Under the pieces are notes generated by a model, which ran no database searches, was not told the DNA's origin, and saw only the letters and a program-made list of their open reading frames with translations. This document shows positions 1-10,300 of a DNA stretch of 64,000 nucleotides, piece after piece. Both the position numbers and the translations under genes were made by a program. Origin of the DNA: an uncultured Bacteroidota bacterium (GTDB lineage: Bacteria; Bacteroidota; Bacteroidia; Chitinophagales; Chitinophagaceae); the NCBI GenBank assembly GCA_903882805.1, contig CAIRYK010000003.1:20769-84768 (forward strand), given 5' to 3'. How positions within the stretch are numbered: position 1 is the first letter of the stretch; each line of letters begins with the position of its first letter.

Positions 1-26
1 CTATTGGTTATCTGTATTAATATTTT

Positions 27-66
27 CCCTGAGCGTTATGTGCATAGCGTTCAGGGGTTTTTTATG
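27..66 (+). terminator. Rho-independent terminator of a gene left of the window
   Basis: CCCTGAGCGTTATG-TG-CATAGCGTTCAGGG hairpin followed by GTTTTTTAT on the + strand. Confidence 0.6.
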
Positions 67-86
67 CCATTATCAAAACAGGGATG

Positions 87-1331
87 TTACAGTTTCTCTT
101 TATGAAGTCTGCGTTTTACCAGCTTATCAACTACATACACCACATAGATACCCAGCACAGATATACCCACAATAATATACCCCAGCGTATTGTAATGCTG
201 TATCGGGCTAAGTTTATCTTTTTGTACTACTATTAATCCGGCAAATGCGGCTGCTATGCCGCCTGATATTTGCTGCAGGGAAGTGTTGATGCTCATAAAT
301 GCCCCGCGGTCTTGCGGAGAGGGCATGGCGCTGGTGAGCGCTACCGATGGTATCATACGGCTCATAACGCCTGCCATCATGAGTATGTTATACACAACTA
401 CCAGCCACAATGGGGTTGGTCCAAGGTTGGTGTAGATCACTACCATTATCATCATCCAACCCGAGGCGATAGCAAATAGTTTGAATTTGTCTATTTTATC
501 GCTGTACTTGCCCACCAGCGGCATTATAACCAGCGAACTCAGGCCCGAAAGCATGAAAAGCATAGATAGGTCTTTGTTGGCCAGGTGAAGGTTGTTTACG
601 GCAAAAGCGCTGCCAAAGGGCATCATCATAAAGCCGCCCAGCGATAGCAGCGCAGTACTCAAAAAGCCAATACGGTATTCGCGGTTGGCAAGTGTGTGCC
701 ACAGATGGGCAATCGGGTCGCGGTCGCTTTTTTCGGCAAGGTGTTTATTTACCGGTTGTAGCTTCACGAAAATAAGGCCGGTAGTTACGGTAGCCATCAA
801 GGCAATGAGGATGAAGGGCGCCTGCCATCCAAAAAGGTAGGCTACATAGATGCTGATAGGAACGCCCAATACCTGACTGGCGCCAAAACCCATCTGCACA
901 AACCCCATTACACGACCTCGGTGCTGGATATCGAAAATGTCGGCAATTATGGCCATAGATATGGAGCCTATTACCCCGCCAAACAAACCTGTAATAATAC
1001 GCGCAGCAATAAGCAGCGGATAGGTATTGGCAAGGCCGCAAAATAACGTGCCCAACACAAAACCAGAATAGAAAAAGAGGAGTAGTTTTTTTCGATCGTA
1101 TTTGTCGGCAAAGCCTGCAGTGAGCAAACCGGATGCGCCCGCGCTAAGGGCGTAAGCAGAAACGGCTATTCCAAACTGCGAGGTGGTAAGGTTGAGCGAT
1201 TTCATAATCATATCGCCGATGGGCGACATAATCATAAAGTCGAGAATGACAGAAAATTGGGTAATTGCAAGGAGGAAAATGGCAAATTTCTGGTAGGGAG
1301 TGAAGGGTATTTTGGCGGTTTCAGGCTTCAT
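87..1331 (-). CDS. MFS transporter
   Basis: 414 aa, multiple hydrophobic helices, MFS-like loop GFADKYDRKKLL. Confidence 0.9.
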   Translation of the reverse strand: MKPETAKIPFTPYQKFAIFLLAITQFSVILDFMIMSPIGDMIMKSLNLTTSQFGIAVSAYALSAGASGLLTAGFADKYDRKKLLLFFYSGFVLGTLFCGLANTYPLLIAARIITGLFGGVIGSISMAIIADIFDIQHRGRVMGFVQMGFGASQVLGVPISIYVAYLFGWQAPFILIALMATVTTGLIFVKLQPVNKHLAEKSDRDPIAHLWHTLANREYRIGFLSTALLSLGGFMMMPFGSAFAVNNLHLANKDLSMLFMLSGLSSLVIMPLVGKYSDKIDKFKLFAIASGWMMIMVVIYTNLGPTPLWLVVVYNILMMAGVMSRMIPSVALTSAMPSPQDRGAFMSINTSLQQISGGIAAAFAGLIVVQKDKLSPIQHYNTLGYIIVGISVLGIYVVYVVDKLVKRRLHKEKL

Positions 1332-1372
1332 GATAGGGTTTTAATTCGTCTTATGTTGTTTTTTTGAACGGG

Positions 1373-1380
1373 CAAAAGTA
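1373..1380 (-). promoter_or_regulatory. Bacteroidota -7 promoter element (TAnnTTTG) for the MFS gene
   Basis: Reverse complement reads TACTTTTG, ~42 nt upstream of the ATG. Confidence 0.45.
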
Positions 1381-1689
1381 ACAGTTTTGTAGTAAGTGAT
1401 ACTATCTTATTTGTTTATTTTCCGTTAACAAGAAATGTGTATTTTGTTGCTTGAATTATGTTTTTGCGGTTTTTAGTCTATTTGTTGCGGCTTTTTATTG
1501 TCGGCGTTACAGTTCAATTTTGATTGATATTAACAAACAGATAAGTAATTGATTCGAAAATTATGGAAACATTAATTAATCCAACATGGTGCATATTTTT
1601 GAAACTATGTGTAACTTTGTATGCGTCAGTTTGATGTGTTGAAAATTTCGGCTGATAACGGACTAGTTATCTAATAAGAGGTTATCTTT

Positions 1690-1968
1690 ATGTTAATGAA
1701 CAGTTATTTACAGGTGAAACAAGTATCGAAAACGCAACAAGTCATAGACAAGTTGCTTGCGGGAAAAAGGTTTGGGTTATTTGGCGCTTCTATTGATTGT
1801 TATTTTGAGGATGGTACCAGAGTGAGCTACAATGATTTGTGGAAAGCCTTAAAAAAAATACATAATCTGGAGCCAGGGCATCAGCAGAAGTTGCAGGACT
1901 TGTGTCCGGATACTTATGCTGGTACGTATAGTTACAATTATTTCTGGCATCGCTGGAAGCGCAAGTAG
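1690..1968 (+). CDS. Hypothetical small protein
   Basis: 92 aa ORF preceded by TAACTTTG (1612-1619), matching TAnnTTTG; no recognised domain. Confidence 0.5.
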   Translation: MLMNSYLQVKQVSKTQQVIDKLLAGKRFGLFGASIDCYFEDGTRVSYNDLWKALKKIHNLEPGHQQKLQDLCPDTYAGTYSYNYFWHRWKRK

Positions 1969-2231
1969 CTGCAGGCTGCATGGTTTCTTTTAGCGTTGCC
2001 GCAGGTTGGTAGGTGTTGTTATTGATTTGTCGTTTCAAGCGTTTGGTCCCCTATGCGATGGTGCAAGTTGTTCGATTTTTGCAGCTAAGAAATAGTTGCA
2101 AATAGGGCATAATATTGGCAGCAAGAATCGCATAGCCGTAATACGAAACAAAATATTTTTACAGCTTTAAGTAACAAATCAGCAGAATTGAATATTTTGC
2201 AGGATATTGTTTTACTATATCAACTCAGGGC

Positions 2232-4202
2232 ATGACAAAACCAAATACAATGCTTAAAAAATCCGTATGTCTTTTTGCCGCATTTTTGCTGCACGGGGGC
2301 ATTGTGCATAGCCAGAACAGAGATAAATATGATAGCATCGCCGCCAGATATAAAGACTATGATGCAGTGTATACCAACATGACGGAGCAGCTGGAGATAA
2401 GTGAAGAAGACGGGGAATTGAAGGCAGAAAGCCATGTGGTACTAGAAAAACTACTCTTATCAGACCGTTCTTTAAATACCTGCAATTCAGACTATTTCTC
2501 TTACAGCGATTTTCAGCGGCTTACCGACTACAACGGCGTTGCATATGTGCCTGAGAATGGCAAAACCTACAAGAAAACTACCTATGTAAGTTATGGCGAG
2601 GGTGTGCCTAGGAGTTTTGTATTCTATGCCGACAACAGGGTTGCAGTTGCCTACTACTCCAGTTTGCGCAAAAACTCAATTACAGAAACAAAATACTCTA
2701 TATGGCATAGGGATTTGCATATGTTGTCGGCGTTCGATTTTTACGATTACAACCATAACCTACCTATAGATAAAGCCACCTTCGAAATAACAGCGCCCAA
2801 CTACGTAAACCTCAATTTTATATTGAAGGGAGAGAATACCGGGATTATACAGCAAACCAAGGAGGAGAAAAATGGTAAGATGATATACCGCTTTACTGCT
2901 ACCAATATTTTGCCGTCAAAGAGCATTGGTAATGTGCCTTCATTGCTTTACGCAATACCGCATGTAATACCCTATATAAAATCTTACAGACTCGTAGGGG
3001 CGAAAAAGGACAGTAACTGGCTGCGTAATACAGATGATTTGTACAAATACCTGTATGGCTATGTGCGAAACATGAATATGAAGGAGGACAGCCTGATAAC
3101 AAAAACAGTAAAAGAAATAACCAAGAACGATGCGACTGCACGCGACAAAGCGGCGCATATATACAAATGGGTGCAAGACAATTTACATTACATAGCTTTC
3201 GAGAAAGGACTGGAAGGATGGAAGCCGCGCGAAGCAAGCCTGGTATACAAACGTAAATATGGCGATTGTAAAGACATGACCAGTATACTGGTTGCCATGT
3301 ATCGCAAAGCAGGTCTCGACGCTTACTTTACCTGGATAGGAACTGATATCTTGCCTTATACAAATGAAGAAACACCTATACCTTTTGTAAACAACCACAT
3401 GATATGCGCGCTGAAGCTGGGTAACGAATGGGTGTTCCCCGATGCTACAAGCTCAATTAATCCCTTTGGCGTAAACAGAGAGGATATTCAGGGCAAAGAA
3501 GCAATGATAGCAATTGATGAAAATACTTATAAAATAGTAACTATACCTGTAGTAGCCGCAGATAAGAACACCATAACGGATGTAACTACGCTTACTATGA
3601 ATGAAGGGAAAATTACAGGTTTCACGAAGGTGAGCTATGCAGGTTATCCGGCATGGGAAATGGCGCAGCTAAACAAATATGTGCGCAAAGACGATGAAAA
3701 AGAGAAAGCAATAAAAGCGCGCATAGGCAGAGGTTCTGCAAAATTTATGCTGGCAAAGTACGATTTAGAAACTCTGGAAACAGGGAATAAAGACGCTACG
3801 CTGAAAGCGACATTTGCGGTGGACGATTATGTGCAGCAGGTAGGTAAAAAGAGCTATGTAAATATGAATGTACTGCACACTATGGAAGATATGTGGATAG
3901 ATGCAGACAAAAGAAATGTAGCCTATTATACAGACTACAAACAAAAGAAAAAAGAGGTAGTGGAATTGGAAATACCAAAGGGTTACAAAGTAGCCTACCT
4001 GCCGGCAAGCGCCAAAGGGGGTGTAGACGGATTGTGGAACTATACAATTACCTACAAAGCCGACGCTAATAAAATAACCCTTACAAAAGTTTACGAATTC
4101 AATACGCTGGCTGTAACTCCCGCTCAGTTTGCCGCCAACAATAAAATGGTGGAGGAACTTAAAAAACAGTACAAAGAATCAGTGGCGCTAACGACCAAAT
4201 AA
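2232..4202 (+). CDS. DUF3857 / transglutaminase-like exported protein with intact catalytic residues
   Basis: 656 aa, signal peptide, transglutaminase motifs YGDCKDM, NNHMI and FPDAT. Confidence 0.85.
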   Translation: MTKPNTMLKKSVCLFAAFLLHGGIVHSQNRDKYDSIAARYKDYDAVYTNMTEQLEISEEDGELKAESHVVLEKLLLSDRSLNTCNSDYFSYSDFQRLTDYNGVAYVPENGKTYKKTTYVSYGEGVPRSFVFYADNRVAVAYYSSLRKNSITETKYSIWHRDLHMLSAFDFYDYNHNLPIDKATFEITAPNYVNLNFILKGENTGIIQQTKEEKNGKMIYRFTATNILPSKSIGNVPSLLYAIPHVIPYIKSYRLVGAKKDSNWLRNTDDLYKYLYGYVRNMNMKEDSLITKTVKEITKNDATARDKAAHIYKWVQDNLHYIAFEKGLEGWKPREASLVYKRKYGDCKDMTSILVAMYRKAGLDAYFTWIGTDILPYTNEETPIPFVNNHMICALKLGNEWVFPDATSSINPFGVNREDIQGKEAMIAIDENTYKIVTIPVVAADKNTITDVTTLTMNEGKITGFTKVSYAGYPAWEMAQLNKYVRKDDEKEKAIKARIGRGSAKFMLAKYDLETLETGNKDATLKATFAVDDYVQQVGKKSYVNMNVLHTMEDMWIDADKRNVAYYTDYKQKKKEVVELEIPKGYKVAYLPASAKGGVDGLWNYTITYKADANKITLTKVYEFNTLAVTPAQFAANNKMVEELKKQYKESVALTTK

Positions 4203-4211
4203 TTAAAACAA

Positions 4212-6218
4212 ATGAAAAAACTTTCTGCATACCTAATGCTTTTTTTGGCTACGGGATTATCTGTTTCGGCACAAAAAAAGTTATCTCAGAAACCAAATTA
4301 TGTAGAGTGGGAGGAGAATCCGAAAGTGCATCCTGTGCCGCCGGAGTATGCCAAAGAACCTGCGATAATGTTGCTGTACGATGTAAGTCTGGATTACAGG
4401 TTTGAAGGAAGGCGGACGAATATGTATTATACCAAGCACAAATTAGTAAAGGTGCTGGACGACAGGGGTATAGAGGGCAATAACAAAATAAAAATACCAG
4501 TGGGCAGGTACACCCGGGTGCCGCTGATAAAAGCCCGCACCATACTGCCCGATGGTAAAGTAAAAGACATTGCTAAAGACATGATAAAAGTGACCAAGAA
4601 TGAATACGGTCAGAATACGATTGTGATAGCGATGGAAGGGGTAGAGAAAAATGCGGAAATAGAGCTGTTGATAAAGGCGATTAATCCGATGTACTATTTT
4701 GGTGCTGAGCAATTTCAGTTTTCTGTACCTATTGCAGAGGCCAGGTTCTCTATGTCGTTTCCTAAAGAGTTGGTATTTGAAGAAAAGGGTTACAATGGTT
4801 TTCCTACGGTGCGCGATACAATTATTCATAACCGGAGAAAAATTAATATTGTTCAAAACGACATTCCTGCTTACGTACCTGAGAAATATAGCTACAACGA
4901 CCTCTACACCAAAAGGGTGGAGTATAAACTGGTGAGGTTTGTAGACGAAAACGAAAATGACACAAAACCACTGCAAGGCGCCAACGAAATCGCATCAGGT
5001 ATTTATAACGACTACATAAAGCTGAATGAGAAGGAAAAGAAAGCAGTAAATAAATACCTTACCGAGCTGGGCGTAGCTGGTGCAGGTAATGAGTTAGAGA
5101 AAATAAAGAAAATAGAGAACGGTATAAAAAACAACATAGCGCTGTATGCAGATGTAGAAGGCGACGACAATGCGCTTGATTCGATGATAAATAAGAAATC
5201 GGCGACGGCAACAGGGTATATCAGGCTTTTTGCTGCTTGTTTTGCTCAAGCCGGTGTAGATTTTGAATTGGGTATGGCCGGCGATCGCAGAGAGCGCAAA
5301 TATGATGCTAAGTTTGAGAACTGGGGCAATATGGAAAATCAGGTGTTTTATTTTCCACACCACAAAAAGTTCTTAAGTCCAACAAATCTTTATTGCAGAT
5401 ATCCAATAGTAGATCAGGAAATTTTGACATCTAAAGGCGTTTTTTGCGCTATAAAGCCGGGTGAAGAGCCCAAAGGCATTACCACATCGGCTATTGCAGA
5501 TATTATTGCAATAGCGCCCCTGCCGGCAACGGAGAGTGTAGAAAATCTGGTAGCTAATGTGAGCCTTAACAAAGATATGGAGGCGAGAGTAGACGCTACT
5601 TATACCTATAGCGGGTACACTGCCACCGGCCTGAGGCAAGCAATTGCTACGGCAAGGCCAGAACAGAAAAAGGAACTGATGATGCGCCTTACGCCGCTGG
5701 CAGAAAAACCAGACCAGATACTTAAGCATACTGTTGCCAACGACGGATTTGAAAACTATTACAGCAATAAGCCGCTGGAAGTTTTTACAAGCGTAAATAC
5801 GCCCGACATGATTACGAAATCGGGAAGCGAATACTTGATGAAGATTGGTTCAGTAATTGGCCATCAAATCTCGTTGTATGGTAAGGAGCCGCGCCGTACG
5901 CCCGTCGATTTAGATTATCCGCATATGGTGAACCGCATAATAACAGTAGATATACCTAAAGGATATAAAATACTAAATCCGGAGCGGTTAAACATGCACG
6001 CAGATTTTGTTGACAAAGATGTAAATCCTGTTGCAGCGTTTTCGTCATCGTACGGGATTAAGACAGATAAAGTAAATGGTGATAAGCTGGTGGTGTATGT
6101 AAAGGAATACTACAAACAGATTCACTACAGCCTGCTCGAGTTTGAGCATTACCGTAGGGTAGTTAATACTGCGGCCGATTTTAGCGCAGTCACATTGGCT
6201 TTGGGTAAAAAGAAATAA
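4212..6218 (+). CDS. DUF3857 domain protein with degenerate transglutaminase-like domain
   Basis: 668 aa, signal peptide MKKLSAYLMLFLATGLSVSAQ, colinear with preceding gene; catalytic Cys region reads SATATG. Confidence 0.8.
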   Translation: MKKLSAYLMLFLATGLSVSAQKKLSQKPNYVEWEENPKVHPVPPEYAKEPAIMLLYDVSLDYRFEGRRTNMYYTKHKLVKVLDDRGIEGNNKIKIPVGRYTRVPLIKARTILPDGKVKDIAKDMIKVTKNEYGQNTIVIAMEGVEKNAEIELLIKAINPMYYFGAEQFQFSVPIAEARFSMSFPKELVFEEKGYNGFPTVRDTIIHNRRKINIVQNDIPAYVPEKYSYNDLYTKRVEYKLVRFVDENENDTKPLQGANEIASGIYNDYIKLNEKEKKAVNKYLTELGVAGAGNELEKIKKIENGIKNNIALYADVEGDDNALDSMINKKSATATGYIRLFAACFAQAGVDFELGMAGDRRERKYDAKFENWGNMENQVFYFPHHKKFLSPTNLYCRYPIVDQEILTSKGVFCAIKPGEEPKGITTSAIADIIAIAPLPATESVENLVANVSLNKDMEARVDATYTYSGYTATGLRQAIATARPEQKKELMMRLTPLAEKPDQILKHTVANDGFENYYSNKPLEVFTSVNTPDMITKSGSEYLMKIGSVIGHQISLYGKEPRRTPVDLDYPHMVNRIITVDIPKGYKILNPERLNMHADFVDKDVNPVAAFSSSYGIKTDKVNGDKLVVYVKEYYKQIHYSLLEFEHYRRVVNTAADFSAVTLALGKKK

Positions 6219-6256
6219 ATGAGCGAGCAACGACTGTAAAACAATAAGTATACACA

Positions 6257-6727
6257 ATGCGATTCCATCAGTCATTAAGATCAGGGACAAGCGCTATCCA
6301 TAAGTGGGTAGTTTGCTTGTCCCTCATTTTTGTCATAGGTTCCTGCACATCGGTCAATCCTGAAATGGAAATGGCCAAAAAACAATGCGATAAATACTAC
6401 AGATTCCTTAGGGAGCGGGAAGTAGATTCAACATTACAATTGTTTGGAGTACAGGCCGACATAAAGACCCGCAACCAATTGATAGCCGATCTGGATGCTA
6501 ACCGGAAGGCGCTGGGCAATATAGTGAGCGCAGAAAGGTATACTACAAAGGTGACCGTAACCACTAAAGATGGTAAACAAGATGAGCAAGTGGCAATAGT
6601 GTATAAAGTACAGTACGACTCAAGTTATTTATCGAAAGAGGTGTTTTACTTTCATACCGCTGGGGGCTTTGCCGGAAGAATAGATAGTATATCGTGCGAA
6701 GGCTGGGAAGAAGGTGAAAAAAAATAG
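6257..6727 (+). CDS. Putative lipoprotein of unknown function
   Basis: 156 aa; hydrophobic leader ending in lipobox-like VIGSC. Confidence 0.6.
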   Translation: MRFHQSLRSGTSAIHKWVVCLSLIFVIGSCTSVNPEMEMAKKQCDKYYRFLREREVDSTLQLFGVQADIKTRNQLIADLDANRKALGNIVSAERYTTKVTVTTKDGKQDEQVAIVYKVQYDSSYLSKEVFYFHTAGGFAGRIDSISCEGWEEGEKK

Positions 6728-7364
6728 TTAACTAATTGGGTATATTTTCGGCAGTGTATATTATTTTATTGGTGAGCAATAGTAATAACGCTTGATTTTC
6801 ATAGCAAAACAAAGCATAATAAAGCGCCATTGATACCCAACCATTACCATTATTTGAGTAGTCAATTATTATAACTGCATCAGGCAAGATGATTGATCTG
6901 CTATCTAATAGTAACTTTCAATAAAGCGTGACGAATAGAAGAAAAGTATAGAGGCTTTGCTGCAGGCAGTAGGTAAGAAAGATAGATTTGTAGAATTATA
7001 TTTTGTGTGTTTATAGTTGTAAAAGCAAAGGCATGAACGAAAAAAAACCGGAAATTATCTTAACTTTAGATTACTTTCGATGCCCGATTTAGTTTGTTTT
7101 TCAGGGTCGAGTTTGTTTTGCATGTGTATTATGCAGTAGTTCAAATAGCGTATGTTAGTTGACTATTGCGTGTTACGTGGTATTAGTTATTGCAAAACTT
7201 GCTTTTCTTGAAAAAATTAACGTATTTTTCGGTCGGTAATGCTTTTTTTAGTATGTTTACCATCCATTTTGAGTGAAATTGATTATTAAATTAAGGCTTG
7301 GCTTATGAAAAAATTGTCTTTACACTACCTATCAGATACTTGTTTTAGATTGCGAACTAATACG

Positions 7365-10300
7365 ATGAAGATATTTTTTATCGGTCTGATGCTTTGCTGC
7401 ATCAGCATTTCGTCGTTTGCTCAGGTAACCGTTACGCCGGCTACAGGAGGCTCATCAGTTTGCCCTGAAACGGCTGTCAGCGGCCTTACGCCAGGTTGTA
7501 CAACATTAGGCCCTATTGTAATCAACGAGACTAATAACGGTGACTTTTCGGTAGGCGCTTCCTTCGATACTATGATATTGGTGCCACCAGCAGGCTGGCA
7601 GTTTAGCTGTGCAGCGCCAACAATTACAGCTTTAGGTGGCGGCGATATTACTGCCGTTTCAAGAATGTTGTTTGCCAACAGATTGATAATCAGCATTGCT
7701 TGTCCTACAAATACACGTCACGACCAAATAACCATATCCAGCTTACAGATACAACCATTAACTACCACTGCTCCTCCCGGATACATTAGCGACTCATTTG
7801 TAGTAGGCGTATTGGGCATTACAACAGGTCATGCAGGCACTAACTTTGGTAATTTACGTATTGCTTCTTTCGTTCTTGGCGTTTATACATTGTCTGGCGG
7901 CGGTAGCTATTGCTTAGGTAGTGGCGGCGTTCATATGTTCCTCAATGGCTCAGATACAGGTATGCAATACCTGGTAAGAATAGGTGGTGTTACAACTGCA
8001 ACAGTTACAGGTACAGGCGCATCGCCCCTCGATTTGGGCGCAATGACTACTGCGGGTACTTATACCGTAGTGGCTACAAATACTTGCGGCTCTACAGCCA
8101 ATCAGGGCGGCTCGGCAACAGTTACTGTATTGCCTTTGCCGATTCCGTACGCTATTACAGGCGGAGGTAACTACTGTTCAGGCGATACTGGCGTAGTTGT
8201 AGGTCAGGCTGGGTCAGATGTGGGCATTAGGTATTATTTATACAACGGACCAACGTTAATAGACAGCGTTGATGGCAGACCCGGCGGCGGTCCAATTAGC
8301 TTTGGTACAAGAACAACAACTGGCACGCATTCTGTTGTTGCAAAAGATTTAACAACCGGCTGTACCCGTAACATGACGGGTACCGTATCCATAGGTATAC
8401 TACCTTTACCAGCCGATTGCGCTGTTACCGGCGGCGGCAGGTATTGCGCAGGCGGCACAGGTGTGCACATCGGCTTGCTTTGTTCGTCTGTGGGTATCAA
8501 CTACCAGCTATATCAAGGTACTTCGCCAATAGGCGGGGCTCGCGCCGGTACTGGTACGGCAATAGATTTTGGATTATACACTGTAGCTGACACCTACACC
8601 GTTGTTGCTACAAATGCGGTAACAGGATGTCATCGCACAATGACAGGACGTGCAATAATTACCATAGATCCAAGAGCTCCGATTAGCGGAACTACAAGTT
8701 TGTGTCTTGGAGCATCAACTACACTCACCAATAGTATACCAGGCGGCGTTTGGAGCAGCAGCGCTGTGACAGTCGCTACAATCGGTTCGTTGACTGGAGT
8801 GGTTAATACATTTGCTACAGGCAATACAGTTATCAGCTATACAGACCTGACTACGGGTTGCGTTTCGACAACCACGGTTACCGTATCGTTATTGACACCG
8901 ATTACAGGTCCTACCCGCGTTTGTTTTGGCGATACAATTCGTCTTTCTAATATTACTACGGGCGGTACATGGGTTAGTAGCGATGTAACTAAGGCAACTG
9001 TAGATATTTCTACCGGCGTTGTTACTGGCGTCTCAGCAGGCCTTGTTACCATTACTTACAGCATAGGCGGTTGCGTTGGCACATATCCAGTAACGGTATT
9101 GCCTGCGGTGCCTGCAATAACGGGCGTAAATGACCTTTGCGCATGGTTCTTCAGAGATACAGTATGTAATGCCGATCCTACAGGATACTGGAGCAGTACA
9201 CTGGTAACAGTCACCAACATTGGTTCTGGCTGCGCTATGGTGTCGGCCTATCCTCCCGGAGCAGCTACAATAACTTACACACTTCCAACAGGTTGTTATA
9301 CTACGGCTACTCTTACAGTTAACCCTCAGCCTGCGCCAATAACTGGTATAGATACGGTGTGCGTAGGATTGACGACTGTTTTCAGCTCAGGACCGTTCGG
9401 CGGTCTATGGACAAGTAGTAATACTGGTGTAGCGACAGTGGTACCCGTGAGCGGCGATATCTTAGGTATCAATGCAGGTTCTGCTATCATTACTTATACG
9501 CTTCCTACTGGTTGTTTGCAGGTGAAAACAGTAAATGTGCGTCCGAATCCGGCTCCTATAGCAGGACCGAGTCGGCTTTGCTTTGGTACAACTATAAGGC
9601 TAACTGATTCAGTAGCCGGAGGTCGATGGACGAGCAGCGATCCCGGTGTGGCGCCTATAGGGTTCACTACAGGTATCTTAACCGGCTTATCGGTAGGTAC
9701 TGCAACTATTACATACAGATTGACAACAAGCTGTCTGGCAACGTATGATGTTACTGTAGATCCCGTGCCGGGTGCTATTTCAGGTCCTACAGAGTTATGT
9801 GAGGGCGCTACAATAGCATTGACTCAAAGTTCAACAGGCGGTTCATGGATAAGCAGTGATACAATGATCGCAACTATTGATTCGCTCACTGGCGTATTGA
9901 ATGGTGTAAGAGCAGGATCAGTTATTATCACCTATACTTTTGGAACAGGTTGCTATTCTACCTATGGCGTAACGGTTAACCCATTACCCACGCCTATTAC
10001 TGGCGATACCGTAGTATGCGTTGGTCGTTCGGTGGCATTGAGCAGCGGACCTGGAGCAGGTATCTGGACAAGCAGCGTACCTACCATTGCTTACATTGAT
10101 CCGGTAGGTGTCATCACCGGTATTTCTCCGGGCTCAGTTATTACTACTTTCACACTACCTACAGGTTGCCTTACTACTCGTGCGTTTACAGTTAATCCTA
10201 ATCCGGATGTAATAACAGGTATTACCTCTTTGTGCGTGGCTCAAACTGTTACACTCTCTGATGCTACTACCGGAGGATCGTGGATTAGTACCGACCCTGC

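Noticed and set aside
4443-4976. 177-aa minus ORF inside the DUF3857 gene
   Set aside because: Antisense to a clearly coding gene with no domain support.
6728-7304. Possible hidden gene or tRNA in the 570 bp gap before the first giant gene
   Set aside because: AT-rich with no convincing ORF and no tRNA-like T-arm/anticodon pattern; no tRNA or rRNA was recognised anywhere in the window.
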